DNA of 64,000 nt from Sphingomonas jejuensis (GCF_011927695.1 NZ_JAATJE010000002.1:172001-236000); one strand, 5' to 3'; shown: positions 45,867 to 55,225, counted from the first letter of the stretch. Notes: generated by a model from the sequence alone, not told the origin. A program made the numbers and translations.

Positions 45867-47216
45867 CTATTCCGCGGCGTTTTCGGTCCGCGCCGGTCCG
45901 TCGCGGTTGAAGGCGGCGATCGCAGCCGCCGTAATCGCCTCGGTCGCCGCGGCGATGGTCGGCTCCGGGTCGGGCGCCCAGAACGGGCTGTGGATCGACG
46001 GCAGCTTCGACAGGTCGCCGCCCGCCTCGTCCCACTTGGCCTGCGGCACGCCACCCACCCAGAACAGCACGGCCTCCACCCCGTCGGTGTCCGCCAGCCG
46101 GAACCGGCTGAAGTCCTCGCCGCCCATCTGCGCGCGCGTCGCCGTTACGCGGTCCGCGCCGAACCGGCTTTGGAACAGCGCGATGGTCTCGGTGGTCAGC
46201 GCGTCCGAATTGTAGACGGCGGGGGTGAATTCGTCCTGTGTGGTGACGACCGGCATCCGATCCTCGGGGATGCCGGCGGCGATCGCCTCGCCGCGCGCGA
46301 TCCGGGCGATGCCGTCCAGCAGGTGCTGCCGCACGGCCGGGGTGTAGCTCCGCACGGTCAACTGCAGCCGCGCCTCGTCGCCGATGATGTTGTGCTTGGT
46401 CCCGCCGTGGAACGATCCCACCGTCACCACGCCCGATTCCAGCGGATCGATCTCGCGCGACACCAGCGTCTGCAGCGAATTGACGATCCGCGACGCCAGC
46501 ACGATCGGGTCCTTCGCCAGGTGCGGATAGGCGCCGTGCCCGCCCACCCCGCGCACCAGGATGTCGACCGGATCGACATTGGCCATGACATAACCGGTGC
46601 GGACGCCGATCTGCCCGGCCGGAAGGGCAGCGGCATCGTGGAAGGCGATGGCGGTGCGCGGCTTGGGGAAACGGGTGTAAAGCCCGTCCTCCAGCATCGC
46701 CCGCGCGCCCGATCCGATCTCCTCGGCCGGCTGGCCCACCATCACCAGCGTGCCACGCCACTGATCGCGCATCGCCGCCATCCGGCGCGCGGTGCCGATC
46801 CACGCCGTCATGTGCGTGTCGTGCCCGCAGGCATGCATCACGCCCGTTTCGCCGCCGCCCTCCTGCGTCACCTTGACGGTGGACGCATAAGGAAGCCCCG
46901 TCTGCTCGGTGACGGGCAGCGCGTCCATGTCCGCGCGGAGCAGGATCACCGGGCCCGGCCCGTTCTCCAGCACGGCGACGACACCCGTCCGCCCGACGCC
47001 TTCGGTCACGGTGAAGCCCGCCGCCCGTGCCTCGCGCGCCATCACCCCGGCCGACCGGGTTTCCTGAAACGACAGTTCGGGATGCGCGTGGAGGTCGCGG
47101 TAGATCTCGATCAGCGACGGCAGGTCGCGCGCCACGTCGGCGCGCAGATTGTCCGCCTGTGCCGCCACGGGTGCGGCGGCCGATGCCAGCAAGGCGAACA
47201 GAAGCAGATGGCGCAT
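45867..47216 (-). CDS. exported M20-family amidohydrolase
   Basis: A 449-residue M20D-type metalloamidase with signal peptide MRHLLLFALLASAAAPVAAQ. Metal-binding sequences are MHACGHDTHMT, QPAEEIGSGA and AIAFHDAA, plus DLHAHPELSFQE near the start. Relatives remove N-acyl groups (hippurate, N-acetyl amino acids, indole-3-acetyl amino acids); the substrate here is unknown. The ATG lies just in front of the signal peptide. Confidence 0.9.
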   Translation of the reverse strand: MRHLLLFALLASAAAPVAAQADNLRADVARDLPSLIEIYRDLHAHPELSFQETRSAGVMAREARAAGFTVTEGVGRTGVVAVLENGPGPVILLRADMDALPVTEQTGLPYASTVKVTQEGGGETGVMHACGHDTHMTAWIGTARRMAAMRDQWRGTLVMVGQPAEEIGSGARAMLEDGLYTRFPKPRTAIAFHDAAALPAGQIGVRTGYVMANVDPVDILVRGVGGHGAYPHLAKDPIVLASRIVNSLQTLVSREIDPLESGVVTVGSFHGGTKHNIIGDEARLQLTVRSYTPAVRQHLLDGIARIARGEAIAAGIPEDRMPVVTTQDEFTPAVYNSDALTTETIALFQSRFGADRVTATRAQMGGEDFSRFRLADTDGVEAVLFWVGGVPQAKWDEAGGDLSKLPSIHSPFWAPDPEPTIAAATEAITAAAIAAFNRDGPARTENAAE

Positions 47217-47301
47217 GACGGACCCCCGAAGCGATGTTGCGATCAGGCCAAACTGTTCCGCGCCGCGCGTCCCTTGTCGAGCGCAAACAACCGGCCCCAC
47301 T

Positions 47302-47946
47302 CTACTCCGGCACGATCTCCATGACGTCGATCAGGCTTTCGTACCGCGGCGAGGGGAACAACAGCCGCCACCGCCGGTCGCCGATCCGCTGCAGCACGCC
47401 GATGAGGTCGCGATCCGCATCCGCGCCGTAGCGCAGCGCCCGCTGCTCGGAGCCGAGCGCAAGCGTGCCGAGGAAGATGCGTCGCGCCGCCACGTCGCCG
47501 TACAGCGCGCCCACCTGGCGCTGCGATCCCGTCAGCTTCTCAAAGGACTGCACCCGGTCCCCGGCGCCGACCCGGCATCGGAAATAAGGATAGGCGACAT
47601 GGGTCAGCCCGCCGCTTCCGCCCCGCGAGCCAAGCTTCGTCACCCGGCACCGGTAATCGCCCGGCGGCAGCGCCGCGTCCGGCTCGCCCGCATCCGGCAC
47701 CATCAGCGCGCCTTCGCTGTCCAGATCCGCGGCATGCCCGGCGGCGCGCGCCTGCGCCAGGCCGGCAACAAAGGCCGTGCGCCATCCGCGCAGCCGCGCC
47801 CGGTCCGCATCGGTCGCATAGCGTCGCCAGTCGTCGGCGGGAAGCCCGGCGCCCGATGCCCGCGCCGCCGGCGGCGGCCGGTCCGCTCCGGCGCAGCTCG
47901 CCAGCGCCAGCATCGCTGCCGCCGACAATGCCCGGCCCCGGATCAT
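47302..47946 (-). CDS. DUF4893 lipoprotein
   Basis: A 214-residue protein with lipoprotein signal MIRGRALSAAAMLALASC and a DUF4893 body: DDWRRYATDADRARLRGWRTAFVAGLAQARAAGH, LPPGDYRCRVTKLG and ALRYGADADRDLIGVLQRIGDRRWRLLFP. The function is unknown and the family is confined to alphaproteobacteria, chiefly sphingomonads. Its ATG overlaps the bdhA stop as ATGA, so it is co-translated with that gene. Confidence 0.82.
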   Translation of the reverse strand: MIRGRALSAAAMLALASCAGADRPPPAARASGAGLPADDWRRYATDADRARLRGWRTAFVAGLAQARAAGHAADLDSEGALMVPDAGEPDAALPPGDYRCRVTKLGSRGGSGGLTHVAYPYFRCRVGAGDRVQSFEKLTGSQRQVGALYGDVAARRIFLGTLALGSEQRALRYGADADRDLIGVLQRIGDRRWRLLFPSPRYESLIDVMEIVPE

Positions 47947-48728
47947 TGCGCCGTCCAGCCGCCGTCCATCACCATGTTCGCACCGGTGATCGAACGCGCT
48001 TCCTCCCGGCACAGGAACAGCGCCATCGCCGCCACCTCGTCCACCGTCACGAACTGCTTGGTCGGCTGTGCGGCCAGAAGGACATCCTCCATCACCTGCT
48101 CACGCGTCAGGCCGCGCGCCTTCATCGTGTCGGGTATCTGCTTTTCGACAAGCGGCGTCCACACATAGCCCGGGCTGATGCAGTTGGCGGTGATGCCGTC
48201 GGTGGCAGTCTCCAGCGCCACCGTCTTCATCAGGCCGGTGATCCCGTGCTTGGCCGCCACATAGGCGGCCTTGCCGGGGCTCGCCGTCAGGCTGTGCGCC
48301 GATGCGGTGCAGATGATCCGGCCCCACCCCGCCTTGCGCATGATCGGCACGGCCGCCCGCGTCAGGTGGAACGCCGATGTCAGGTTGATGGCGATGATCT
48401 GGTCCCACTTCTCCGGCGGGAATTCGGCAATGGGCGCCACATGCTGCACGCCGGCATTCGCCACCACGATGTCGACGCCGCTCATTTCACCCTCGGCGCG
48501 CGCCACCATCGCGGCGATCTGGTCGCCGTCCGTCATGTCCGCATCCGAATAGAGCGCATTGGCACCGCTCGTCTCCGCCAGGCCCCGCCGCTCCGTCTCG
48601 ATGGCGTCTGCGTCACCGAAGCCGTTGATCATCACCGCCGCGCCCTCCGCCGCCAGCGCCTTCGCGATGGTCAGGCCGATGCCGGACGTCGATCCGGTCA
48701 CGATCGCGCGCTTGCCCTTCAGGATCAC
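47943..48728 (-). CDS. bdhA: 3-hydroxybutyrate dehydrogenase (BdhA)
   Basis: A 261-residue SDR that oxidises (R)-3-hydroxybutyrate to acetoacetate during polyhydroxybutyrate breakdown. TGSTSGIG (11-18) binds NAD; Ser143, Tyr156 and Lys160 (YVAAK) are catalytic. The 3HBDH-specific blocks NAGVQHVAPIAEFPPEKWD, GRIICTASAHSLTASPGKAAYVAAKHG and LLAAQPTKQFV are present. The patatin-like gene lies ten bases upstream and the DUF4893 gene overlaps downstream. Confidence 0.93.
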   Translation of the reverse strand: MILKGKRAIVTGSTSGIGLTIAKALAAEGAAVMINGFGDADAIETERRGLAETSGANALYSDADMTDGDQIAAMVARAEGEMSGVDIVVANAGVQHVAPIAEFPPEKWDQIIAINLTSAFHLTRAAVPIMRKAGWGRIICTASAHSLTASPGKAAYVAAKHGITGLMKTVALETATDGITANCISPGYVWTPLVEKQIPDTMKARGLTREQVMEDVLLAAQPTKQFVTVDEVAAMALFLCREEARSITGANMVMDGGWTAQ

Positions 48729-48738
48729 GGCTCACTCC

Positions 48739-49884
48739 TCATGGCTTTGAAAGGTCGAAGACGCTGGTGCGTCCGTGCAGGATGTCCTCGGCCATCAACC
48801 CGGACCGGCCGACCGCCTGCGCCACCGCGGCCTCGCCCGCCTCCCAGTGAAGGCGCATGGTGCGCTGGGAGAATTCGTAATCGCGCGCGCCGCCCTCCCA
48901 GGCATTGGCGCGGTTGATCAGCTGGACGATCGACACCGGCTTCTCGGCGGCCTTCGCGGCGAGGGCGACGACATCCGGATCGTCTTTCAGGTCGTCCGGC
49001 AACTTGTCGAGCACGCGCCGCACGAGCTCGCGGTCCTTGCGCAGCCGCATCAGCTCCGTGCTCACCTGGCGCGTCCGGCTCGAATAGCGGATCTCCTTTT
49101 CGCGGGCCATCACGTCCATGATGGTCTTCGGCCGGGGGGCCGACGCGGAAAACAGGTCCACCTGGAAGACAAGAAGGGCGTCTTCCTGCGTGTCCAGAAC
49201 ATGCGACAGCGGCGTGTTGGAAACGAGCCCGCCGTCCCAGTACAGGCGGCCGTCGATCTCGACCGGCGGCAGCCCCGGCGGCAGCGCGCCCGACGCCATG
49301 ACATGGCGCGCGTCCAGCCGCTCGCACGCGCTGTCGAAGTACCGGAAGTTGCCGCTTTCGACGTCGACCGCGCCAACCCCGACACGCACCGTCCCGGCGT
49401 TTAGCAGGTCCCAGTCGACCAGCGCATCCAGCGTCTCGCGATACGCGGCTGCATCGTAGAAGGAGAGCGCGCCGCACGATCCCGGCTCCGCGAACACGGG
49501 CGGCACCCAGCGTGGCCGGAAGAATCCGGGGACGCCGGTCGCCGCCACCCACATCGCCGACCATTCGTGCACCGCCTCGCGCGCCTGGTCGCTGTCGGGA
49601 ATGGGAAAGCTCGGCAGCCCGCTCGCCAGCCCATCCCAGAAGGCGCGCAGCCGCTCCACCCGGCGCGCGGGCGGGTTGCCCGCGATGATCGCTGCATTGG
49701 CCGCCCCGATCGAAATGCCGGCGACCCGATCGATCTCGATCCCGGCCTCGGTCAGCGCGGCATAGACGCCGGCCTGGAACGACCCCAGCGCGCCCCCGCC
49801 CTGCAGGACCAGCGCGACCTGCTCCGGCAGGGGCATCGCCGCCGGCGGCCTCGGCGCGCGGCGTTTCGGATCGGCATCGGCCAT
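48739..49884 (-). CDS. patatin-like phospholipase family protein
   Basis: A 381-residue patatin: LVLQGGGALGSFQAGVYAAL (oxyanion loop), GISIG with nucleophile Ser58, and a DGG motif near residue 215 (YWDGGLVSNTPL) completing the Ser-Asp dyad. A C-terminal DUF3734 region follows. It lies directly upstream of bdhA on the same strand, the typical arrangement for a PHB granule-associated or fatty-ester hydrolase. A lipid acyl hydrolase role is inferred. Confidence 0.9.
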   Translation of the reverse strand: MADADPKRRAPRPPAAMPLPEQVALVLQGGGALGSFQAGVYAALTEAGIEIDRVAGISIGAANAAIIAGNPPARRVERLRAFWDGLASGLPSFPIPDSDQAREAVHEWSAMWVAATGVPGFFRPRWVPPVFAEPGSCGALSFYDAAAYRETLDALVDWDLLNAGTVRVGVGAVDVESGNFRYFDSACERLDARHVMASGALPPGLPPVEIDGRLYWDGGLVSNTPLSHVLDTQEDALLVFQVDLFSASAPRPKTIMDVMAREKEIRYSSRTRQVSTELMRLRKDRELVRRVLDKLPDDLKDDPDVVALAAKAAEKPVSIVQLINRANAWEGGARDYEFSQRTMRLHWEAGEAAVAQAVGRSGLMAEDILHGRTSVFDLSKP

Positions 49885-49978
49885 GGCTGCGCTATAGCGG
49901 CTGGCATCGGCCGGCGCGAGGGCGCATCCTCCGCGCGGTCGGCGCGTTACAGCGCCGGAACGACAAGGGGTGATTGCG

Positions 49979-50893
49979 ATGCGGCTCGACGACTATCGCA
50001 CCAGCGACAATGTGTCCGATCAGCGCGGGCAGAGCTTCGGCGGCGGCGGCGGGTTCGGCGGGGGCGGGGGCGCCCTCGGGCTCATCTTCTCGCTGGTGGC
50101 CAGCCGCTTCGGCATCGGCGGCATCATCGTGCTTGCGATCGGCGCCATGCTGCTTGGCTTCAACCCGTTCTCCGGGGGCGGCGGCAGCGGCGTGGTCTCG
50201 CCCGGAACGCAGGCGGTGCAGGGCACCCGCGACGCGACGCAAAGCTGCGCGGTGGACGAATCCTCCCGCTTCTCCTGCCAGGTGCTCGCCAGCACCGAAG
50301 ACACCTGGGCATCGCTGTTCCAGGCCTCGGGCTCGCAATATCAGCCCGCGACGCTGGTGTTCTACGGCGGCCAGGGCATGTCCGGGTGCGGCGCCGCGCA
50401 ATCGGCCATGGGCCCGTTCTACTGTCCCAGCGACAATGGCGTGTACCTCGACACCGGCTTTTTCCAGGAACTCCAGCAGCGCTACGGCGCGGCGGGTGAC
50501 TTCGCGCAGGCCTATGTCATCGCGCACGAGGTCGGTCACCATGTGCAGACGCTGGTCGGCACGTCCAACGGCGTCCGCGCTCTTCAGGCGCGCTCCAGCC
50601 AGGCGGAAGGCAACCGGGTGCAGGTTGCGATGGAATTGCAGGCCGATTGCTATGCCGGCGTCTGGGCCGCCCGCAACCGCAACCGACTGGAGCCCGGCGA
50701 CGTGCAGGAAGGCATGACGGCTGCCGCGGCGATCGGCGACGACACGCTGCAACGCGCGGCGGGGCAGCGTCCGGTCCCCGAAAGCTTCACTCACGGCACC
50801 AGCGCGGAGCGCCAGCAGTGGCTCCGCCGCGGGCTGGAGACCGGCGATCCCGACCAGTGCGACACCTTCGCCGCCATGGGCATTCGCCTGTGA
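49979..50893 (+). CDS. neutral zinc metallopeptidase (YpfJ family)
   Basis: A 304-residue membrane-anchored metallopeptidase. MRLDDYRTSDNVSDQRG and a Gly-rich stretch precede one transmembrane helix (FGIGGIIVLAIGAMLLGF), and the YpfJ domain holds the zinc site AHEVGHHVQTL around residues 182-190 with QADCYAGVWA further on. Substrates are unknown. AAGGGG precedes the ATG. Its stop overlaps the next gene's GTG as GTGA. Confidence 0.9.
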   Translation: MRLDDYRTSDNVSDQRGQSFGGGGGFGGGGGALGLIFSLVASRFGIGGIIVLAIGAMLLGFNPFSGGGGSGVVSPGTQAVQGTRDATQSCAVDESSRFSCQVLASTEDTWASLFQASGSQYQPATLVFYGGQGMSGCGAAQSAMGPFYCPSDNGVYLDTGFFQELQQRYGAAGDFAQAYVIAHEVGHHVQTLVGTSNGVRALQARSSQAEGNRVQVAMELQADCYAGVWAARNRNRLEPGDVQEGMTAAAAIGDDTLQRAAGQRPVPESFTHGTSAERQQWLRRGLETGDPDQCDTFAAMGIRL

Positions 50894-51648
50894 GCGATGC
50901 GGCGGGACGGCCATCTGGACCAACCAGGACGATCATGATCACCGGCGCCGGCGCCGGGCTCGGCCGGGCGATGGCGCGCGCCGCGGTCACCCGCGGCGAT
51001 GCGGTGGTGGCGGTCGGCCGGTCGGCCGCCTCGCTCGATGAGACCGGCCATGACCTTGACCCAGCCCGCTTCATGGCGGCGCCCGCCGACGTGCGCGACG
51101 CGCCGGCGCTGCGCCGGATCGCGGCGGATGCTGCAACACGCTTCGGCGCCATCGACGCGCTTGTCGCCGGCGCCGCCATCTACCCGCGCGGCCATGTCCA
51201 GGACGATCGTGCCGCCGAGGCGACGGACGTGATGGCGATCAACGTGGTCGGCGCGGCCAATTCGGTCGCGGCCGTCCTGCCGGGGATGATGCAGCGCGCC
51301 CGCGGCCGGATCATCCTGGTCGGCAGCTTCGCCCAGCTCGATCCGCTGCCGGACAGCTGGGCCTATTCCGCATCCAAAGGCGCGCTCACCGTGCTTGCGC
51401 GCGCCACCGCGGCGGAGGTTCGCGGCGACTATCCCGGCATCCTTGTCAACGAATGGGTTCCGGGCGCACTCAACACCGACATGGGCGTGCCGGAAGGGCA
51501 TGATCCCGCGAAGGCGGCGCTATGGGGCCTGTCGATCCTCGACCTGCCCGACGGCGGACCCAGCGGGCGCGTCTTCAACGAGGATCGGCTGGTCGAGCTC
51601 CCGCTCTCCTTCAAGCGCAAGATCCTGCGCAAGCTTCGGCTCGGCTGA
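50890..51648 (+). CDS. SDR-family oxidoreductase
   Basis: A 252-residue short-chain dehydrogenase: MITGAGAGLGRAMARAAV for nucleotide binding, VGSFAQL (catalytic Ser region) and YSASKGALTVLARATAAEVRG (Tyr, Lys). The usual NNAG motif reads VAGAAIY. The GTG start gives a four-base overlap with the zinc-peptidase gene and has no nearby ATG that is better. The last 129 bases are overlapped tail-to-tail by the GMC oxidoreductase gene on the other strand. The substrate is unknown. Confidence 0.82.
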   Translation: MSDAAGRPSGPTRTIMITGAGAGLGRAMARAAVTRGDAVVAVGRSAASLDETGHDLDPARFMAAPADVRDAPALRRIAADAATRFGAIDALVAGAAIYPRGHVQDDRAAEATDVMAINVVGAANSVAAVLPGMMQRARGRIILVGSFAQLDPLPDSWAYSASKGALTVLARATAAEVRGDYPGILVNEWVPGALNTDMGVPEGHDPAKAALWGLSILDLPDGGPSGRVFNEDRLVELPLSFKRKILRKLRLG

Positions 51649-53223
51649 GGCGTCCGGACGAAGCCGCTCCACGATGCGGTCCGCCACGCGGATGGCGTTG
51701 GCAGCGATCGTCAGGCTCGGATTGACGCCGCCCCCCGACGGCATGAACGATCCGTCGACCACGTAGAGATTGTCGATCCCGTGCGCGCGACAGTCCCGGT
51801 CGAGCACACTGGTCGCGGGATCGTCGCCGAACCGGCACGTGCCCATCGGGTGGCCGAAATTCAGCACCGCCGCCTTGTTCAGGAAGAAAAGCCGCCTGCC
51901 CAACCGCTCCCGCAGCAGCGTCCGCGCCAACCGCGCCCGACGCGTCAGCTCCGGCCGGAAGCGATAATGAACGGTCACACCGCCTTCCCGGCTGGCATCG
52001 AGTTCCAACCTGTTGTCCGGATAGGGCATGTCTTCGATGATGAAGGACAAGATGGTCGCCGACCCGAACAGCCGGGCAGCAATCTTTGCCGGGATGCGCA
52101 TGAACGGTTTTAGCGGCCGAACGCGGCGAAGCGGGCTGGCTTCAAGCCATCCATAGAGGAACTGCAGGATATTGCCGTATCCGGCCGACAAGCCGGTCGA
52201 ATGGATCATGCCCAACCGCTCGCCGCCAGCGCTGTAGAGGGCGCGGGAAGCAACCGACTTGGCAGGCCCGGCCCCGTTCATCCGTCGGCTCGGCCACACC
52301 GCCACCCATTCATCCGCGTGGAACATCAGGTTCCGACCGACCAATCCCGACGCGTTGGCGAGACCATTCGGCCAATGGGCGTTTGCGGACTCCAGGAGCA
52401 GTGGCGCAGTTGCCATCGTTCCGGCCGCCAGCACAACGACGCGGCCGCGGTGACGCTCTTCTCTGCCGCCTTGTCGCACCCAAACGCCCGTTACCCGAGC
52501 GTCATCGGCCTTGATCCGCACGACCTCCGCCTGCGTCATCATGGCGGCGCCTGCCGCGATCGCAGGCTCGACACCGCAATTGCGCGCGTCCTGCTTGCAG
52601 GCGCGCTGGCATGGAACGCCCAAGCATTCTGCACAACCAGGCTTGTAGGCAATGCCGACATGCAGCCGGTACGGCGACAGTCCGGCCGCTGCCATGTCCT
52701 GCATCAGCTGAGCGTCCTGCGGCCGCATCGGCGGCGGTCTACGCATCTCGTCCGGCACCGCCTCGCCCAACGGATCGCGCGTGCCCAGCACGTGCAACCA
52801 GCGCTCGGCCACATCATAATAGGGTTTCAGCTCGGCGTACCGGATCGGCCAGCCGCCGGTTGGATGCGGTCTTGCGGGGTCGTCATCCACATCGTGCGGC
52901 TCCAGCCGCTCGAGCGAGCCCGAATAGAAAGTCGTCGACCCGCCGACGGACACGCCGATCGCCGGGTAGAAGTCACGATCGTCGTCGTCGATCTTCAAGC
53001 CGACGCGGTGGGCGACGCGCCCGATCGCCAGCCGCTCGTCGGGCGACTCCAGCTCATTGTCGCCGTCACGATATTCGCGCGCGCTGGCGACGCCCTTCTC
53101 GATGAACAGGACGCTCAATCCCGCCTCGGCAAGCCGGCGGCCGGCCATCCCGCCGCCCATGCCGGTGCCGACCACGATGACGTCCCACAACCTGTCGGCC
53201 GCGTTGACGCCGTCGTCCACCAT
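51520..53223 (-). CDS. GMC-family FAD-dependent oxidoreductase
   Basis: A 567-residue flavoprotein. VIVVGTGMGGGMAGRRLAEAGLSVLFIEKG is the FAD-binding site, GGSTTFYSGSLERL and GHPMGTCRFG are GMC motifs, and YVVDGSFMPSGGGVNPSLTIAANAIRVADRI is the C-terminal signature. A Cys cluster CAECLGVPCQRACKQDARNC lies mid-protein as in the glucose/cholesterol-type subgroup. Beyond the normal end a 40-odd residue Glu/Ala-rich tail runs on, antisense to the SDR gene. Overlaps the aldo/keto reductase gene by TGATG. Substrate unknown. Confidence 0.88.
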   Translation of the reverse strand: MVDDGVNAADRLWDVIVVGTGMGGGMAGRRLAEAGLSVLFIEKGVASAREYRDGDNELESPDERLAIGRVAHRVGLKIDDDDRDFYPAIGVSVGGSTTFYSGSLERLEPHDVDDDPARPHPTGGWPIRYAELKPYYDVAERWLHVLGTRDPLGEAVPDEMRRPPPMRPQDAQLMQDMAAAGLSPYRLHVGIAYKPGCAECLGVPCQRACKQDARNCGVEPAIAAGAAMMTQAEVVRIKADDARVTGVWVRQGGREERHRGRVVVLAAGTMATAPLLLESANAHWPNGLANASGLVGRNLMFHADEWVAVWPSRRMNGAGPAKSVASRALYSAGGERLGMIHSTGLSAGYGNILQFLYGWLEASPLRRVRPLKPFMRIPAKIAARLFGSATILSFIIEDMPYPDNRLELDASREGGVTVHYRFRPELTRRARLARTLLRERLGRRLFFLNKAAVLNFGHPMGTCRFGDDPATSVLDRDCRAHGIDNLYVVDGSFMPSGGGVNPSLTIAANAIRVADRIVERLRPDASAEPKLAQDLALEGERELDQPILVEDAPAGSAVGQVEDRQAP

Positions 53224-54176
53224 CAGGCCCCATCGCCGGAGGCCGCCGACAGCCGCTCGATCTGCGACCGCGTCAGCTCGACCTGCAACGAACCCAGCAG
53301 GTCCCCGACCTGCGCGACCGACGTCGCGCTGGCGATCGGCGCCACCACCGCGGGCTGCGCCATCAGCCAGGCCAACGCAATCTGCGCCAGAGTCGCCCCG
53401 GTCTCCTCCGCTACCTCGTCCATCACCGCGAGCACCTCGAGCCCGCCCGCTTCCAGGGCGGCCCGCGCCTTGCCGCCGCGCGCGCCGGTCGCGTCTTCAG
53501 GGGAGCGATACTTGCCCGTCAGGAAGCCGCTGGCGAGGCCATAATAGGGAAGCACCGCGACATCGCGCGCCACGCAGAGCGGTTGCAGCTCGCGCTCGAA
53601 CGCGCGCGAGATCAGGTTGTACTCCGGCTGCAGCACGCTCGGCCGGATCAGTCCGTCGCGCTCGGCCACGTCGATCGCCGACGTCAGCCGCGTCGCGGAG
53701 AAGTTGGACAGCCCCAGCGTAGCGATCTTCCCCGCGTGCGCCAGATCGTCGAACGCCGCGAGCATGTCGTGCTGCGGGACCGCATCGTGGTCGCGGTGCG
53801 CATAATAGAGGTCGATCCGCTCCACCCCCAGCCGCTTCAGCGATGCCTCGCAGGCGGCGGCGATCCGCTCCGGCGCCAGCCCGTCGCCGCCCTCTCCCGG
53901 CAGCATCCCGACCTTGGTCGCGATCAGCACATGGTCCCGCTTTCCGGACACGCGCAGCCACTCGCCGATGATCGTCTCCGACTCACCGCCGCTGTGCCCG
54001 TCCACCCATGCGGAGTAGACGTCCGCCGTGTCGATCATGCGCCCGCCGCCGTCGACAAAGGCGTCCAGCACAGCAAAGGAGGTCTCGCGGTCGGCTGTCC
54101 AGCCGAACACGTTGCCGCCCAGCACCAGCGGCGGGATCGACAATCCGCTCGGCCCCAACCTGCGCGCTTCGCTCAT
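53223..54176 (-). CDS. aldo/keto reductase
   Basis: A 317-residue AKR barrel: LVLGGNVFGWTADR, DTADVYSAW (Asp and Tyr of the tetrad), LIATKVGM (Lys), YYAHRDHD (His), LGLSNFSATRL and YNLISRAFERE. NADPH-dependent reduction of an aldehyde or keto sugar is likely, substrate unknown. It is coupled on both sides: its ATG overlaps the manC stop by four bases and its stop overlaps the GMC start as TGATG. Confidence 0.9.
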   Translation of the reverse strand: MSEARRLGPSGLSIPPLVLGGNVFGWTADRETSFAVLDAFVDGGGRMIDTADVYSAWVDGHSGGESETIIGEWLRVSGKRDHVLIATKVGMLPGEGGDGLAPERIAAACEASLKRLGVERIDLYYAHRDHDAVPQHDMLAAFDDLAHAGKIATLGLSNFSATRLTSAIDVAERDGLIRPSVLQPEYNLISRAFERELQPLCVARDVAVLPYYGLASGFLTGKYRSPEDATGARGGKARAALEAGGLEVLAVMDEVAEETGATLAQIALAWLMAQPAVVAPIASATSVAQVGDLLGSLQVELTRSQIERLSAASGDGA

Positions 54177-55225
54177 CGTCGTGCCTCCAGCGCTTCCACG
54201 ATCTTCTTGACGTCCTGCGACCGGCCGCGCGGCAGGATCAGCAGCTTGTCTGCGCTCGCCACGATGATGAGGTCGCTGACACCCACCGCCGCCACCGTCG
54301 GTCCATCGGTCCGGATCAGGCAGTTCTCCGCATCGATGGCGATCACCTCGCCGCCGATCGCGTTTCCGGACGCGTCGTGCGGGCCAAGCGCGTGCAGCGC
54401 GTCCCAGCTTCCGACGTCCGACCACCCCATCGCGACGGGGACCACGGCCACGCGGTCCGCCCGCTCCATGACGGCGATGTCGATCGACTCGCTCGGCGAC
54501 TGCCCGAAACGATCGGCATCGGGATAGATGCGGGCGCCGTCGCGGCGCGCCGCTGCCATCGCTGCGTCTGCCGCGGCGCGGATGGCGGGCGCATGCTCGT
54601 CCAGGGCCTCCAGCAGCGCCGATCCCTTGAACAGGAAGATACCGCCGTTCCACGCATGGTCGCCGGCATCGAGCATGGCCTGTGCCCGCTCGCGCGCCGG
54701 CTTTTCGACAAAGCGTTCCACCCGGTGCACGCCCGCGCCGATCTCCGCGCCGATCTGGATATAGCCATATCCGGTCTCCGGCCCGGTGGGCGAGATGCCG
54801 AAGGTCACCAACCAGCCAGCCTCGACCATCGGCAGCGCGGCTTCGATCGCCCGGTGAAATGCCGGCACGTCGTCGATGACATGGTCGCTCGGCATGACGA
54901 GCATCGGCCGGTCACCCGCCTCCACCGCCGCCAGTGCGATGGCGGGCGCGGTGTTGCGCCCTTTCGGCTCCAGGATCAGCGCCGCAGGGGCGATCCCCAC
55001 ATGCTGGAGCTGCTCCGTGATGGCGTCGGCATGCGCGGCATTCGCGACGACCAGCGGGGATGCGAAGCGCGCCTCGTCCCGGGTGCGCAGCGCCGTCAGC
55101 TGCAGCATGGTTTCCGCCGCCGTCAGCGACAGCATCTGCTTGGGCCGCTCGGGCCGGGACATCGGCCACAGCCGGGTGCCGGAACCGCCCGACAGGATGA
55201 CAGGCGTGATGATGGTCGTGCTCAT
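54173..55225 (-). CDS. manC: mannose-1-phosphate guanylyltransferase
   Basis: A 350-residue GDP-mannose pyrophosphorylase: VILSGGSGTRLWPMSRPERPKQML is the nucleotidyl-transferase signature, EPKGRNTAPAIALAA and VERFVEKPARERAQAMLDAGDHAWNGGIFLFKGSALL are conserved, and GWSDVGSWDALH is diagnostic. It lacks the C-terminal mannose-6-phosphate isomerase domain of bifunctional ManC. GDP-mannose feeds exopolysaccharide or LPS synthesis. The ATG has GGAGA upstream. Divergent from prsK. Confidence 0.93.
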   Translation of the reverse strand: MSTTIITPVILSGGSGTRLWPMSRPERPKQMLSLTAAETMLQLTALRTRDEARFASPLVVANAAHADAITEQLQHVGIAPAALILEPKGRNTAPAIALAAVEAGDRPMLVMPSDHVIDDVPAFHRAIEAALPMVEAGWLVTFGISPTGPETGYGYIQIGAEIGAGVHRVERFVEKPARERAQAMLDAGDHAWNGGIFLFKGSALLEALDEHAPAIRAAADAAMAAARRDGARIYPDADRFGQSPSESIDIAVMERADRVAVVPVAMGWSDVGSWDALHALGPHDASGNAIGGEVIAIDAENCLIRTDGPTVAAVGVSDLIIVASADKLLILPRGRSQDVKKIVEALEARR

